Shown one piece after another: positions 11,450 through 20,778 of a DNA stretch of 64,000 nt. Made by a program: the position numbers and the translations under genes. Positions within the stretch are counted from its first letter, which is position 1. Each line of letters begins with the position of its first letter. The notes below the pieces were generated by a model, which was not told the DNA's origin, ran no database searches, and saw only the letters and a list, made by a program, of their open reading frames with translations. Source of the DNA: Prorocentrum cordatum (Eukaryota; Sar; Dinophyceae; Prorocentrales; Prorocentraceae); assembly GCA_963575745.1 (NCBI GenBank), contig CAUYUJ010011558.1, positions 465,780-529,779 on the forward strand. The letters run 5' to 3'.

Positions 11450-12790
11450 GGTTTCAGCCCTGCGCGGGGGCTTGCCGCAGCCTGCTGTCTACCGCCAGAT
11501 CCACGGGGGAGCCAGGGCGCCCCCGTTCAGCTGCGTCGCCTCGGCGCCAGGCGGGGGGGGGGGGGGCGAGGGGCGAAGGGGGAGAGGAGGGGGGGGTCGC
11601 CAAGCGTCGGCCAGACCTGCGCGCGCCTGTCAGCGCGCGCCGCGCGGGGGCCCGCCCTCGGCCTTCGACAGCCCCCACCGAAAGATGAACTCCTCGTCGA
11701 CGAAGGGGGTGGCTTTGAGCCGGCTCTCCTGCAAGGCCACCAGCGCCTTCGCGTCGAAGCCTGCGCCGTTGGCGTCGTGGACGCACGCGCTCATGATCGA
11801 AGGCGTTGTTAGCGTCGAAGATGCCCCGGGTCGCGGTGGAGTCCTCGAACATGACGCTGCAGTTTTGGTTTTGCACGCCGTGCGCCCATTGTGTCTTGGC
11901 GCGCGCTTGGTTGATGCACGCCTGCTGCAGGCTGGAGCGGCAAGCCCGCGGGGTGCCGTCTACCAGCGTCTTCATCGGGCCGCCAGTGATCACGGGCCGT
12001 GATCACTGGCGTGGCGGCCGTGATCATCAAGAGCACAAACGTGGCGGCCGTGATTCACGGCCGCCACGTTTGTGCTCTTGGCGAGGTCGCGCAGCTTGTT
12101 CTGAAAAGAGCGACTCTCGCTTCGCAGCTCGGGCCCCGCGAGAGCGAAGCTGCCCCTGGTCCCGGATTCACGCTTGGGAAAAATCGATCGAGTTGAGCAG
12201 CTCGACGAGGTTCTCGGCCTCGTCGAGGAACTGCTTGACTCCGCGCTCCCGCGTCCAGCGGGTCAGGGCTCCAGCGTGGGCATTGTCGAGTTTCCGTGAC
12301 CTCCCCTGTCGGCCCCGCACTTGGATTTGCAGGCAATCTCCGTTTCGGCGATGCGGTCCTCCTGGTGGTGCATGTCCTCTTCTGGCCGCCTAGTCGCCCT
12401 GCCGACGCCAGCGCCAGTTCGACGCCAGCGCCGGTTCTTTTGTCGTCGCCTTTGCCGTCGCTCTTGCCGCCCGCGTGTCCTCCGCGAAAGGCAACGTTGC
12501 CGCCCGTGTCAAGTCGGTTACGCGTCTGCCGTTCGAAGTGGCATGACTCCGCTTTGTCTCATGAGTCCAATGCCTCAGTGAGGCGCCCCAGTGCGACATT
12601 CATGTCTTGGGCCAGCCTGGGCGCGTTGTCGAGCGCTTGCTTGCGCCCGGGGGGTGCCATCAAGTTTTTCAATAGCTTCATTGCTTTGTCGGTGCCGATC
12701 TGTTCGCGCGCCTGGCGTGCCGCCACCGCTTGCGTGGGCCGCCATCGCAAGACGTGCAAACATGAGAATGGGGCGGGGAGCAAAATGGGA
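11450..12790 (-). pseudogene. LINE ORF1-like region
   Basis: On the minus strand 12783-12559 reads a charged helical stretch (EQIGTDKAMKLLKNLM, QALDNAPRLAQDMNVALGRL), as in ORF1 coiled-coil regions. A low-complexity stretch follows, then at 11993-11454 GGPMKTLVDGTPRACRSSLQ and NQNCSVMFEDSTATRGIFDA. The latter resembles the RRM-like module of dinoflagellate LINE ORF1 proteins, judged from memory. It is interrupted by the nested palindromes at 11981-12080 and by a 14-G run at 11553-11566. The position just 5' of the endonuclease supports the call. Confidence 0.5.
11981..12080. repeat. Two adjacent near-perfect palindromes
   Basis: First palindrome: arms 11981-11995 and 11997-12011 (15 bp, perfect, 1-nt centre). 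Second palindrome: arms 12028-12053 and 12055-12080 (26 bp, perfect, 1-nt centre at 12054). The motif GTGGCGGCCGTGAT occurs in direct orientation at 12011 and 12041, so the arms of one are related to the other. Either would form a stable hairpin. They interrupt the antisense ORF1-like frame. Confidence 0.95.
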
Positions 12791-12834
12791 TGAGGTGTGG
12801 TTGTCTGTCGGAATCACATGAACTGTTGAGAAAT

Positions 12835-13245
12835 TTAGGCGGAGCAATGTATGTCGTGCAACGCATGGGATGTGAGTTTATGCGAGACAATCCATGTGGC
12901 GCGATATCGGCTTCTGTGGTGCGGTCTAGGTGGTGCAACGTATGTGGAAGCACGCATGCGATGCAATCTATGTAGTTCAGTACGTGTAGTACAATATTGG
13001 TGGTGCAGTACGTGGTGCTGCCTACGTGATGCAATCCATGCGGTGCGGGCTTCCTGGCGCACTATATATGTGGCGCGATCTGTGTAGTGCAATCAGTTCA
13101 ATCTATGTTAGGCCATCTACCAGGCGCGACCCATGTTCTTCAACCGACGCGTCACAACCTATATGGTGCAGTAACGGTAATGGACTTGATGCGGCGTAAC
13201 CCATGCGGTACAATCTAGGCAATCTGCGCGGCGCAATCTATGCGA
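12835..13245. repeat. Degenerate minisatellite, period about 20 bp
   Basis: Loose repeats of the form GTGCAATCTATGTGGTGCGA recur throughout, for example around 12850, 12890, 12960, 13030, 13070, 13090 and 13210. Spacing is about 17-22 bp with heavy point decay. No gene is seen here. Confidence 0.7.
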
Positions 13246-13249
13246 GGAA

Positions 13250-14745
13250 GCGACGGGGCGGCAGCGGCGACAACATGGCGGTCTGCCAGCCGCAATGCCC
13301 AGGCGACGGGCGGCGACGTGTCGGCGGTGGCGACGAGATGGCCGCCAGGCCGACCGTCGAGCCCAGACGACGGACGGCGACGAGGCGGCGACGGGCGGCG
13401 ATGGCGACAAACAGAAGTAAAATTCTTAAGTGCAAGCATTGTTTGGGGGATCTGCGCGCGTAGACATACATGTGCGCGCGCGTGCATTGGCGCCCCCGCG
13501 CGCCGAGACGAGCGCGCATCCTCTCGCCCCGCCCGATGCCCGGGGCCATTTGGGCCCCGGCGCTCGGCCGGTGCCGGGCACTTGTTGGGCGAAGACGGCG
13601 GCCCGTGAGCCGCGCGCCCTCGGCGCCGCGCCGAGGCAGGTCAGCGAGGCGCCGCGCGGGCGCGACATCTTCGGCCTGAGCCTCGCAGCGCAAGCGGGGG
13701 GGGGCCGAGGCGCGCCCCGCGGCCGCTGAGGAGCGCCGTCGCGGACTGGAGATGCAGGAGCGGGCTCGGTGGAGGCCTCGCCCGATCGCGCTGCTCGCGG
13801 AGATGGGGGCCCCCTCTCTCGAGATCGTGCGATGCTGCATGGGGGGGCCGGGGCGGGCGAAGGGCGGCGTCGCGGGCCGCGCGCGCATCAGCGCGGCGAG
13901 GTCACGCGCGGGCCATGGAGATGGCGCGCAAGTGGCTCTTGCGCGCGCGCGGGGTCTCGTGGCCCGCGGCGCAGGGCCGCCGCGCTGCTGCAAGTGCATC
14001 GAGGGCCCGCTGGTTTTCGCGACGGCGCGGGCTTTCTTTTGCTTGGCAGCAGGGGTCCAGACCCTCGGAAGTTCCCAAACTGGACCGACCTGAAGTCCGA
14101 TATCTTCGAGGGGGGATGGAGGCCGCAGAGCGCGCCCAACCCGAGCTGGCGGGGCAGCAGCACCGGGCCGGCGCCGACCCGAGCGAGCCATCCGACCTCG
14201 CAGGGCAGGAGGTCCAAGAGGCGGCCGGGGAAGATCCCTGCATATTGGCTGGGGGCAAGGGGGCGAGCAGGCCGCGGCGGCGGCCTGGGCCGCGCCGCCG
14301 AGAGGCAGCCCATCCGACACAATTCGCTGGCGGCGCTTCTACGCGAAGAAGGGGGCGCCGGCGCAGAGTTGACGAAGGAGACAGAGGCGGGGGTTGCAGC
14401 GCGCATGCTGCGCGAGATTCGCTGGCAGGAGTAAATCGAGGTGTTCGCGAAGTGGCGCCTCGGCGAGAAGGCAGCCACGTGGGCCGCCCAAGAGGCGGCC
14501 AACTGCAGCGTCGCGCAAGACCGCAGCGATTTGCTCCGAGGGCGCCTCGCGGACGAGGTACAGGCGCGCTGGGCGATGAAGATGTCCAAGGAGCAGCTGC
14601 GCAACCGCTTCCACGACAACTGCTCCATTGCGGCGCTGGCAAGTCCTGGGGCACGCGAGCGGCGCGGAGAGATTCGCGGGCGATGGCGCCGGCGAGTTCG
14701 CCGTTAACCGCCGGAACCTACGGGCGAGAAACAGCGGGAGGTCAC
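13250..14745. other. GC-rich region without a recognised gene
   Basis: Long open frames run on both strands simply because stops are rare. On the + strand 14440-14690 reads a charged helical stretch (KWRLGEKAATWAAQEAA, MKMSKEQLRNRFHDNC) that looks protein-like. It lies just upstream of the copia-like relic and could be part of it. I could not identify it. Confidence 0.35.
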
Positions 14746-14749
14746 TTCT

Positions 14750-15160
14750 TCGCTCGTCACCGACGTCGGGGGCGCGCGTCGGCTCGTCAAGAATATAGAG
14801 TACCATTCGGGCACGCTGGCCTGCCAGTTCGAGTGCGAGGTGCGCCGCGACACAGTCGGCGCCTTCGGCAGATCCAGTGCCTCGGACTTTCGGGCCAGAC
14901 TATTTGGAACCGCACTGCGGGCTATATTTTGCATGCGGGAAGCGACAGACCAGTAGAGCAGCTCACCTATGACGACGGTTTGGAGGCGACCGGCGTGGAT
15001 AGACGAGGGCGACTGTCAACGCTCTTCACGGTCGTCTTACTCGGCGACCTCGGCTTCCCCGTGCAGAGGGTCAAGGCGGGGGGCGGTCTCAACGTGGAGT
15101 AGATCGGCCCCCATTGCGACAGCGCCAAATTACTTTTGGCCTCTCGGAGGCTAGGGCGGC
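14750..15160 (+). pseudogene. Possible copia-like RT/RNase H relic
   Basis: GARRLVKNIEYHSGTLACQF resembles the '(K)RLV-Y-x-T-x-G' stretch before RNase H in Ty1/copia polyproteins. Further on, LLGDLGFPVQRVK and then, after a frame change, CDSAKLLLASRRLGRLGS resemble the LL-LG-x-x-V and D-S-A-A-x-x-RRGLG-R motifs of the copia RNase H. Many stops and shifts are present. The call rests on weak, eye-read similarity. Confidence 0.35.
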
Positions 15161-15164
15161 TTGG

Positions 15165-15835
15165 GTAGCGGCCTTTTGCCGGTGGGCGGCCAGGCGCAGC
15201 GCCGCCCGCGTGGGCGAGCTGGCGTCGGGCTTGGGGGGCCTGGCTCCTCTGGGGGCGGCCCCTCCTGGGGCCAGCGCGCGCCTGGCTCGCTAGCGTCGCG
15301 AAAGTAGACGAGAGGAGGGCACCCCCACCGTGCGCGACCCGGTTTGTGCTGACGCAGCTCGGCAAGCGACTGGCAAATGGACAGGAACTAGAAGTGCCAA
15401 TCGAGCTCGCGACCGAGAGCGCCGGGCGCTCCCACTCGGGCGCGAAGGCGGAGGGAGAAGGCCGTTCAGTGGGCGGCTAGGAAGCACCGCCGAGAGGCTG
15501 CGCGACAGGGGGCTCGTCGGCGCGCGCTGGAGGTAGAGAAGAGGTGGCCCCTTGGGCGTGGGCCGCGGCAGCCGACCCGAAGGGGTCATCGCGGCGCTTG
15601 ATCTCCTCGGCGCGACTCTCCGCGTGAAGCCGTTCGCGATGTCCAGAGAGCGCCGCCGGAGGGCATCTTGGAGAATGCCTGAGCGGCGAAGAAGGCCACG
15701 TCGACCAAGAGGCCCTCGACGGCCCTGCCCATCGAGCTTTCGGAGCAGCTGCTGAGGTCGCGCAAGACTAAGATGGCGCTGGGTCTGGACTGGCTAAACC
15801 GGTTGGCGGGCGACCTCGGCGACGTGAATCTGGAG
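15165..15835. other. No gene recognised
   Basis: GC-rich DNA with arginine- and alanine-rich frames on both strands and no motif. Confidence 0.4.
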
Positions 15836-15838
15836 GTA

Positions 15839-15988
15839 GGAAAGGGGTATGGTATCGAAGGGGTGTGGTGCGAATTTCATGTAAAGGGGAATCTGGCGAT
15901 GTTGTTTGATCATCGATAGCGTCGCCATTTTCACGATTGGCACCATGGCCTTTTTATGCCACACCCCTTTATGCTACGCCCTTTTCCA
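15839..15988. mobile_element. Foldback/MITE-like element with imperfect terminal inverted repeats
   Basis: The left arm 15839-15870 (GGAAAGGGGTATGGTATCGA then AGGGGTGTGGTG) is the imperfect reverse complement of 15956-15988 (CCACACCCCTTTATGCTACG then CCCTTTTCC). An inner inverted repeat is TGGCGATG/CGTCGCCA. At about 150 bp it has no coding capacity. Confidence 0.65.
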
Positions 15989-15994
15989 TCCTCC

Positions 15995-16537
15995 ACAATG
16001 AGGACGACGGAGTTCGACGAGTCTTTCAGGGCCCACGTGGCGCCCGCGGACCTGAAGCGGCGCGTTCTCGACGATATGACGCAGGCCCCCCAGGAACTCT
16101 ACGAGTCGATCGTCGAGGAGAGCGCGGCCGCCGCGGGAAGGGCGCCCGCGGCGGGGCGCGGCCAGGGGGCAGCGGGCGCGCGCGCTTGGCGCCGCGGTGA
16201 CCGCATCGCCCATCACGTCTCGGACGACTTTGCGCGGGCGGAGCTGGAGGTGGCGAGAGCGGCGCGCCGGGCCCCGCGCGACCCTTCCGGGCGGGGGGCC
16301 CAGCGCGAGGACTTATGGCGCGCGTGCGGGATAGTCTTGGACCCTGCCCTCCGGTGGGCGCCGCCGCGGGGCGGGCCCTTCCCTCCCGTCTCTGGACCGC
16401 CGCGGCGGAGGAGGATTCAGGGCGAGCAGGGTGCCCCCAGCCGCGGAAGGCGTTTCGGAGGACGGTCGGGGCGCTTCGAGATCGCGCCCGTGCTCGCTGC
16501 GCACGGCGCGGCGCGGCAGGGGGGCGGCGGTGCCTGA
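15995..16537 (+). CDS. Hypothetical open frame, possibly a fragment
   Basis: The frame reads MRTTEFDESFRAHVAPADLK, then RRVLDDMTQAPQELYESIVE before turning into GC-rich filler. The first 50 residues have a plausible helical, charged composition; the rest does not. There is no recognised domain. It directly abuts the foldback element. It may be an exon or transposon gag fragment, or chance. Confidence 0.25.
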   Translation, partial: TMRTTEFDESFRAHVAPADLKRRVLDDMTQAPQELYESIVEESAAAAGRAPAAGRGQGAAGARAWRRGDRIAHHVSDDFARAELEVARAARRAPRDPSGRGAQREDLWRACGIVLDPALRWAPPRGGPFPPVSGPPRRRRIQGEQGAPSRGRRFGGRSGRFEIAPVLAAHGAARQGGGGA

Positions 16538-16634
16538 GCGACGGGGCGAAAGGAGCGAGGTGCGGCTGGCGGGCCTCGACGCTTGCAGCGTCCGGTGGGG
16601 GGCCCTAGGACCCACTCCCATCGCAGATGGGGAG

Positions 16635-17010
16635 GCATCAAGTTCCTGGCAATGGATCGGGCCCCTGTTCTGCAGGGCCTCCGTCTCCGCCACCCGCAAC
16701 AAAGACATCAACGTCGCCCTCTTTTCTACCGCCATCGCACCGCGTGTAGGGCCATTCGACGAAATTTCTCCGTGTGCCAACAGGGATGTGCATTCTTTCG
16801 TTCTGCCCGATGTCTGTGGCCATTTGGGCTTGGGCGCTCGGCGGGCTTTGAACAGCCCACCCGCCACCCTTGGGCATCAAGTTCCTGGGAGTCCTTCGGG
16901 CCACTGCACTAATTATGAGGACCCTTTTCCGCCACCCATATGAGGCATCAGCACCACCCTCTGTCTACAGCCGTCGGACCGCTTGTGTAGGCCCGTTTCA
17001 TGATACATGC
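16635..17010. repeat. Diverged direct repeat pair of about 125 bp
   Basis: Copy 1 is 16635-16760 and copy 2 is 16872-17010. Shared blocks are GGCATCAAGTTCCTGG, TTCGGGCC / ATCGGGCC, CCGCCACCC, CATCA-C-CCCTC, TCTACNGCCNTCG and GTGTAGG. Divergence is high but the blocks are collinear. Confidence 0.7.
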
Positions 17011-17019
17011 ATATCCACA

Positions 17020-17655
17020 CGCATCTACACATACTATATGTCTATTTTCCAGATATAAGTGACTAAGCGTTTATGCTGCATTCACCCGTTGCACCCCTGT
17101 CGCCCTTGGCTTTCGTCGTTCGACGTATTGCGCCTCCTCTCGTCAGTCCCTAGGTGTTGTTTGCCGCGTCTTTCTCCGCACCTGTCGTCCACGGCATTCG
17201 TCTTCCATTGCGCCTTGTCCATCCTCGCCATGTCATCCACGGGTCCACTGCACTTCGGTGCGCCGGGTGCGCATGGTGTGGGTTTTCCACGGACCTTTGA
17301 TCCGCTGAGGGGCCCACCGCGCTCGATCCGTTCACTGACTTTCTCTCGGCCTCGTCGCTGCGCGCGGGGCTGCGATCGCCTAACGTGTGTGTGTGTGTGT
17401 GGGTGTGAATGCGTGAACAAGATGTGGTGCAACATTGGCCTCCAGTCCTGTCGTGTGTGGACAGCGCTGCTATCTGGTGCCAGCCCCAAATCCGAGACGA
17501 CACAACACAACTCACCACAGCGACGCTCGTCATGTCCACCAGCTGGGGCGCAAAGGAAGCCCTTGCTTCGCGGCCTCGGCGGAGAGATGCCTTTCTGCAG
17601 AGGGCCGCAGGAGAACGCGAAACTATTCGCGCTTGGGCTGGCGCGAGTTGTGAAC
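17020..17655. other. No gene recognised; short GT microsatellite
   Basis: Mixed-composition DNA. A (GT)n tract lies at about 17385-17402, followed by GGGTGTGAATGCGTG. Similar (GT)n tracts occur at 33147-33163, 43722-43741 and 57618-57655. Confidence 0.5.
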
Positions 17656-17830
17656 CGGCGGCGAGCCCAAGGGGCATTTGAGAGGGGGCATGTCTTCTCA
17701 GAAGGCTCGGGAGGCCTCGAGCCTTCTGAGACACGGACAACTTTTCAGAAGGCCGCAGGGTTTTTGAGTAACCCCGCCGCTTTGTGAGAGGACCTTCTCC
17801 TTTTCACTTCCCCCTCTGGGCTCGCCGCCG
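17656..17830. mobile_element. MITE-like TIR family, copy A
   Basis: It begins CGGCGGCGAGCCCAAGGGG and ends CCCCTCTGGGCTCGCCGCCG, terminal inverted repeats of about 19-20 bp. Inside is a hairpin (TCTCAGAAGGCTCG at about 17695 pairing with CGAGCCTTCTGAGA), further AGAAGGC words and a CACTTCCCC block before the right end. Related copies lie at 18609-18786, 21398-21561 and 62977-63186. It is non-coding, so non-autonomous mobility is inferred. Confidence 0.8.
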
Positions 17831-18608
17831 AGCGAAAGCGGGCAATGCAATCGGGCATCGCCCTCCAGGGCAAGCCAAGGTTGTCAATCCCAGCGACGCT
17901 CGTTTTACATCTGCTGCAAACTGTGCAGCCACTGGGGCTCCAGAAGTCTCACTCTGAGGCAGTATGCGTCTGCGCAGGGCAGCCCTCGCGTGCCTGCGAG
18001 GTATCGGCGGAGCTCTGGAACTCACGCTCTCGGACGATCTTGTACATTCGATAGCCGTTTTCCCGCGCTTGATCGGTGGGGTGGCGCCAACCATGTGCCT
18101 AGCCTGGCCGATCCTGGGCCCAAAGCCCTATGCCCATCCTGGGCCCGGGATTGGCCTGGCCCGGGTTGGCGCGTGCGTTCCATGTGCGCCTCCCCCCCGC
18201 CCCTCACTCGCGGGGTGGAGCCCACTTCGGAGCTCCAGAGCCAGCGACCCTGTGAGCTGCAGGCCCCGAGCCGCCTCGGAGGCCCGCGGAGCTCCAGGGA
18301 GCTGACGCCCTGGGGCGAGCCCCGTGTCCGAGCGCGGCCCTCGCGCGCGCGTCGCGGGCATATCGACGGCTGCCCCCCTGGGAAGCGCGCACTTCTGTCC
18401 GCGCCTCCGCCGCTCGCGGCGCAGCCCGGCTCCCGCCGCGGATGCCCGCCCCGGGGGCCCGACCGCCCGCCCGGCCCGGGCCGCTTCGGGCCCGGCCCCG
18501 CCCCCGTCGCCCCGCGCGCCCCAGCCCGCCCGCCCGTCTTGGAGGGCCCGTCGGCTCTCTCCGTCTCGAGGTCCACCCGCCCACGCGCCCACGGGCCCAT
18601 CCTCCAGG
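17831..18608. other. GC-rich region, no gene recognised
   Basis: Very GC-rich (especially 18160-18600) with open frames on all strands and no motif. Short internal repeats of CCTGGGCCC occur near 18110-18160. Confidence 0.4.
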
Positions 18609-18786
18609 CGGGCGCCCCCCACCCCTGGGGGAGAAGAATGATGGAGACGGCCTCCTCAGAAGGCGGCGGGGCTTCTCAGCAGGCTTCTGGCCTTCTGAGA
18701 GTTTTTGTTTCTTCTTTCTTCGGAAGGCCGGGGGGCTTCGGAGCCTTCTGAGAAGGCTTCTCACTTCCCCCCCGCGCTCGCCGCCA
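18609..18786. mobile_element. MITE-like TIR family, copy B
   Basis: The right end GAAGGCTTCTCACTTCCCCC followed by CGCTCGCCGCC matches the family. The interior holds CCTCAGAAGGCGGCGGGGCT, GGCCTTCTGAGAG and GAGCCTTCTGAGAAGGC. The left end (CCTGGGGGAGAAGAATGA) is partly degraded, so the left boundary is approximate. Confidence 0.7.
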
Positions 18787-19019
18787 GCGCACAAGGGCCT
18801 ATCCGCCAAGAGCGGGCGCTCCCCACTCCTAGACGCGATGGTATCGTCATCGACTCCGTATCAGGGCGATGCCAGCTGCTGTCGAGCCTTCGCCTCGGCA
18901 GAACGGCCGGCTGTCCTCGCGCTCGTGCCGATCTTTCTTCCTGGGGCGGCCTCGAGGGGCAGCCTGCTCCCTGGGGCGCCTCTGTTCCATGCTTGCGGTT
19001 GCCTCTGGCGTTTGCGGAC

Positions 19020-19350
19020 TTGCCTGGTTTCGCTTGGCTGGTTCGGTTGGGCTTCCGCCGCTTGGTTCGTCTCGGCCTGGCCAGTTCGGCACGGGTGCCG
19101 CGGATGGGTTTGTTCTGGCCTGGTTAGCTCGGCCAGGCTGCCCCGGATTTGCTCGGCTCCTCCTAGCTGGTTCGGCCCTGGTGCCGCGGATCAGTTCGGC
19201 CACTCCTGGCTGGTTCGGCCACTCCTGGCTGGTTCGGCTTGGGCACTGTGGATCTTTGCGGCAGCTTCTTGCTGGCCGGGCTTTTGTCTGGTCTGGGTGG
19301 TTCGGCGAGTGTGCTGCAGATTTGCTCGATGCAGCTTGGGTGGTTTGACC
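19020..19350. repeat. Degenerate minisatellite built on CTGGTTCGGC
   Basis: Many copies of (C)TGGCTGGTTCGGC-like units occur, including a perfect local duplication of CACTCCTGGCTGGTTCGGC around 19200-19230. Longer units share GGTGCCGCGGAT (19155-19190). There is no coding assignment. Confidence 0.75.
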
Positions 19351-19399
19351 TGGTGATCCTCCTGCCTCCCCACCCATACAGGAGGCGCTTGTGCCGTTT

Positions 19400-20440
19400 T
19401 TCCTGCTGCGATGCTTATCTTATCGCGTCTGTCTCCGATCGTGTCGCTGCCTTTGCCTTGCGTTTCTGTTGGCCATCTGAAGTTTCAGTCCATGGGGGAC
19501 GGAGGCGCACGGGTGTCGCGCTGACTGTTCGTTGGACATCGCTTGCCTAGCAAAGTGCCGTTCCTTCCCGCATCCGATGCGGACTCGTCCTGGACTCTCG
19601 CCGTGGCTTTGGGGCGGTCTTGACGCGCAGCCGCCGCGGACAGCGGCGCGAAGTGGACACACGAGCTGCCCCACTCCCCAAGGGCGCCCCACTTCCCGAA
19701 GACGGAGGAGCCTTGCGTGCAGCGACAGCGGCAACGACAGGATGAGTGAATCAGTGAATCGGCTGTCCGGTTCCTCTGCTTTCCCATGCCCCCCCCGGCA
19801 TGCAATCTTACACCCGTCGGCGCCGCAGCGCCACCTTCCAGTCCCGCGTGGGGCCGTCCCGCGGGACGAGCAGGCGCAGTGTCCAGTGCCCAGCCTCCCC
19901 TCCAAGGTCCAACAGCACGTGTGGCTCCTGCTGCACCAGACCTCTCCACCCGCAGCCGCCGCCCGCCCCGCCCCGCCCCCAGTCCCCGCACCCGCGAGGG
20001 CGGCACCTGCACCCCTCCGCCACGAGGCCGGGCGGGGCCGCCGGCCCAGCACCCCGCAGGCCGCCGCAGGCGGAGCGGCCGCGGCAACCGCCCTGGCCGC
20101 CGCGGCCACGGAGGCGGCGGCCGAGGCGGCCGTGACGGAGCCGCCGCCGCCGGCAGAGGCCGCCGCGGCGGCAGCGCGGGCCACCACCACCGTGCCTTGC
20201 CAGAGGGCCATCCGGGGCTCCAGTGTGGCGCTCGGCGCCTCCTGCCCTCGGTCAGGAGGGCGTGCACAGGTACACGAGGTCACCCGCGGGGGCGCGAGGC
20301 CCATCGCGCCTCGCGCGCCGCGGTCCGAGCCAGAGCGGCTGCCCACCTCCCAGGGGATCGCGTGGGGGCTCGAGTCGAGAGCGGCTCGAGCGCGAAGGTG
20401 ATCGCTCATGGCGCATCGCGGGGCGCGATGCGCGAAGTTA
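19400..20440. other. Open region upstream of the POLE exon, no gene recognised
   Basis: A minus-strand frame (20490-19420) and + frames overlap here. They are Ala/Pro/Gly/Arg-rich (CCG/GCC-rich DNA at 19930-20200) and carry no motif. I looked for the POLE exon that should precede the exon at 20640 (the VDTVRAFRDRRYE region of the family) here and in the rest of 1-20639 and found none. Confidence 0.4.
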
Positions 20441-20639
20441 GGTGACCGAGATACACCATGCCAGGCACCCGCAGTGCCCTGGCCAGGCACGGTGTTGGTG
20501 TGCAGGCGCCTTCTGCGTGTGCTGCTGCTCCAACTGTGTCGCCGAGGCTGCCACCGCTGCTGATGCTCATCCTTCTTTGTTGGTCGACGCCTCGTTCAGC
20601 TCTCCGCTTGACCTCGTGTGCTCTCGCCCGTGGCTGCAG

Positions 20640-20778
20640 GAGGCAAAAGACATGGTGCTCCTGAACGACTCGCTACAGCTGGCGCACAAGTGTATCCTCA
20701 ACTCCTTCTACGGCTACGTCATGCGAAAGGGTGCACGCTGGCATTCGATGAAGATGGCTGGCATCGTCACATACACAG
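20640..20778 (+). CDS. POLE: POLE exon a: motif B (fingers)
   Basis: The exon reads [18 protein letters not shown] then [16 protein letters not shown] then [12 protein letters not shown] plus one base. [13 protein letters not shown] is the Region III/motif B helix that binds the incoming dNTP, and it is nearly invariant between human and yeast Pol epsilon. The acceptor is CTGCAG|GAGG, preceded by a pyrimidine-rich stretch. The donor is ACACAG|GCCACC (GC). Three positions differ from residues I know to be near-universal: LYDS is LNDS, RWYSM is RWHSM, and MEMAG is MKMAG. These could reflect lineage divergence, sequencing error or decay. A 20.6-kb stretch upstream shows no preceding exon. Confidence 0.95.

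Larger units (their letters stand above)
7783..12800 (-). mobile_element. Decayed near-full-length LINE, antisense
   Basis: Reading the minus strand from 12.8 kb down to 7.78 kb gives an ORF1-like region, an endonuclease and a reverse transcriptase in the standard LINE order. Frameshifts and stops interrupt every part. Its 3' end lies next to the 3' side of the + strand LINE fragment at 6.7-7.6 kb, so the two are tail to tail. No target-site duplication could be assigned. Confidence 0.7.

Noticed and set aside
12835-13245. Possible CRISPR-like array
   Set aside because: Units have no constant repeat/variable spacer structure. It is a decayed minisatellite in a eukaryotic sequence.
13238-14654. 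Long minus-strand frames of 246-360 codons
   Set aside because: They are Ala/Arg/Pro-rich with no motifs, several overlap each other, and the region has few stop codons because of high GC content.
17385-17402. (GT)n tracts coding for Cys/Val-rich peptides (also 33147, 43722, 57618)
   Set aside because: Dinucleotide repeats only.
19420-20490. 356-codon minus-strand Ala-rich frame
   Set aside because: It arises from GCC/CCG-rich sequence and no recognisable domain is present. It may be real but cannot be supported.
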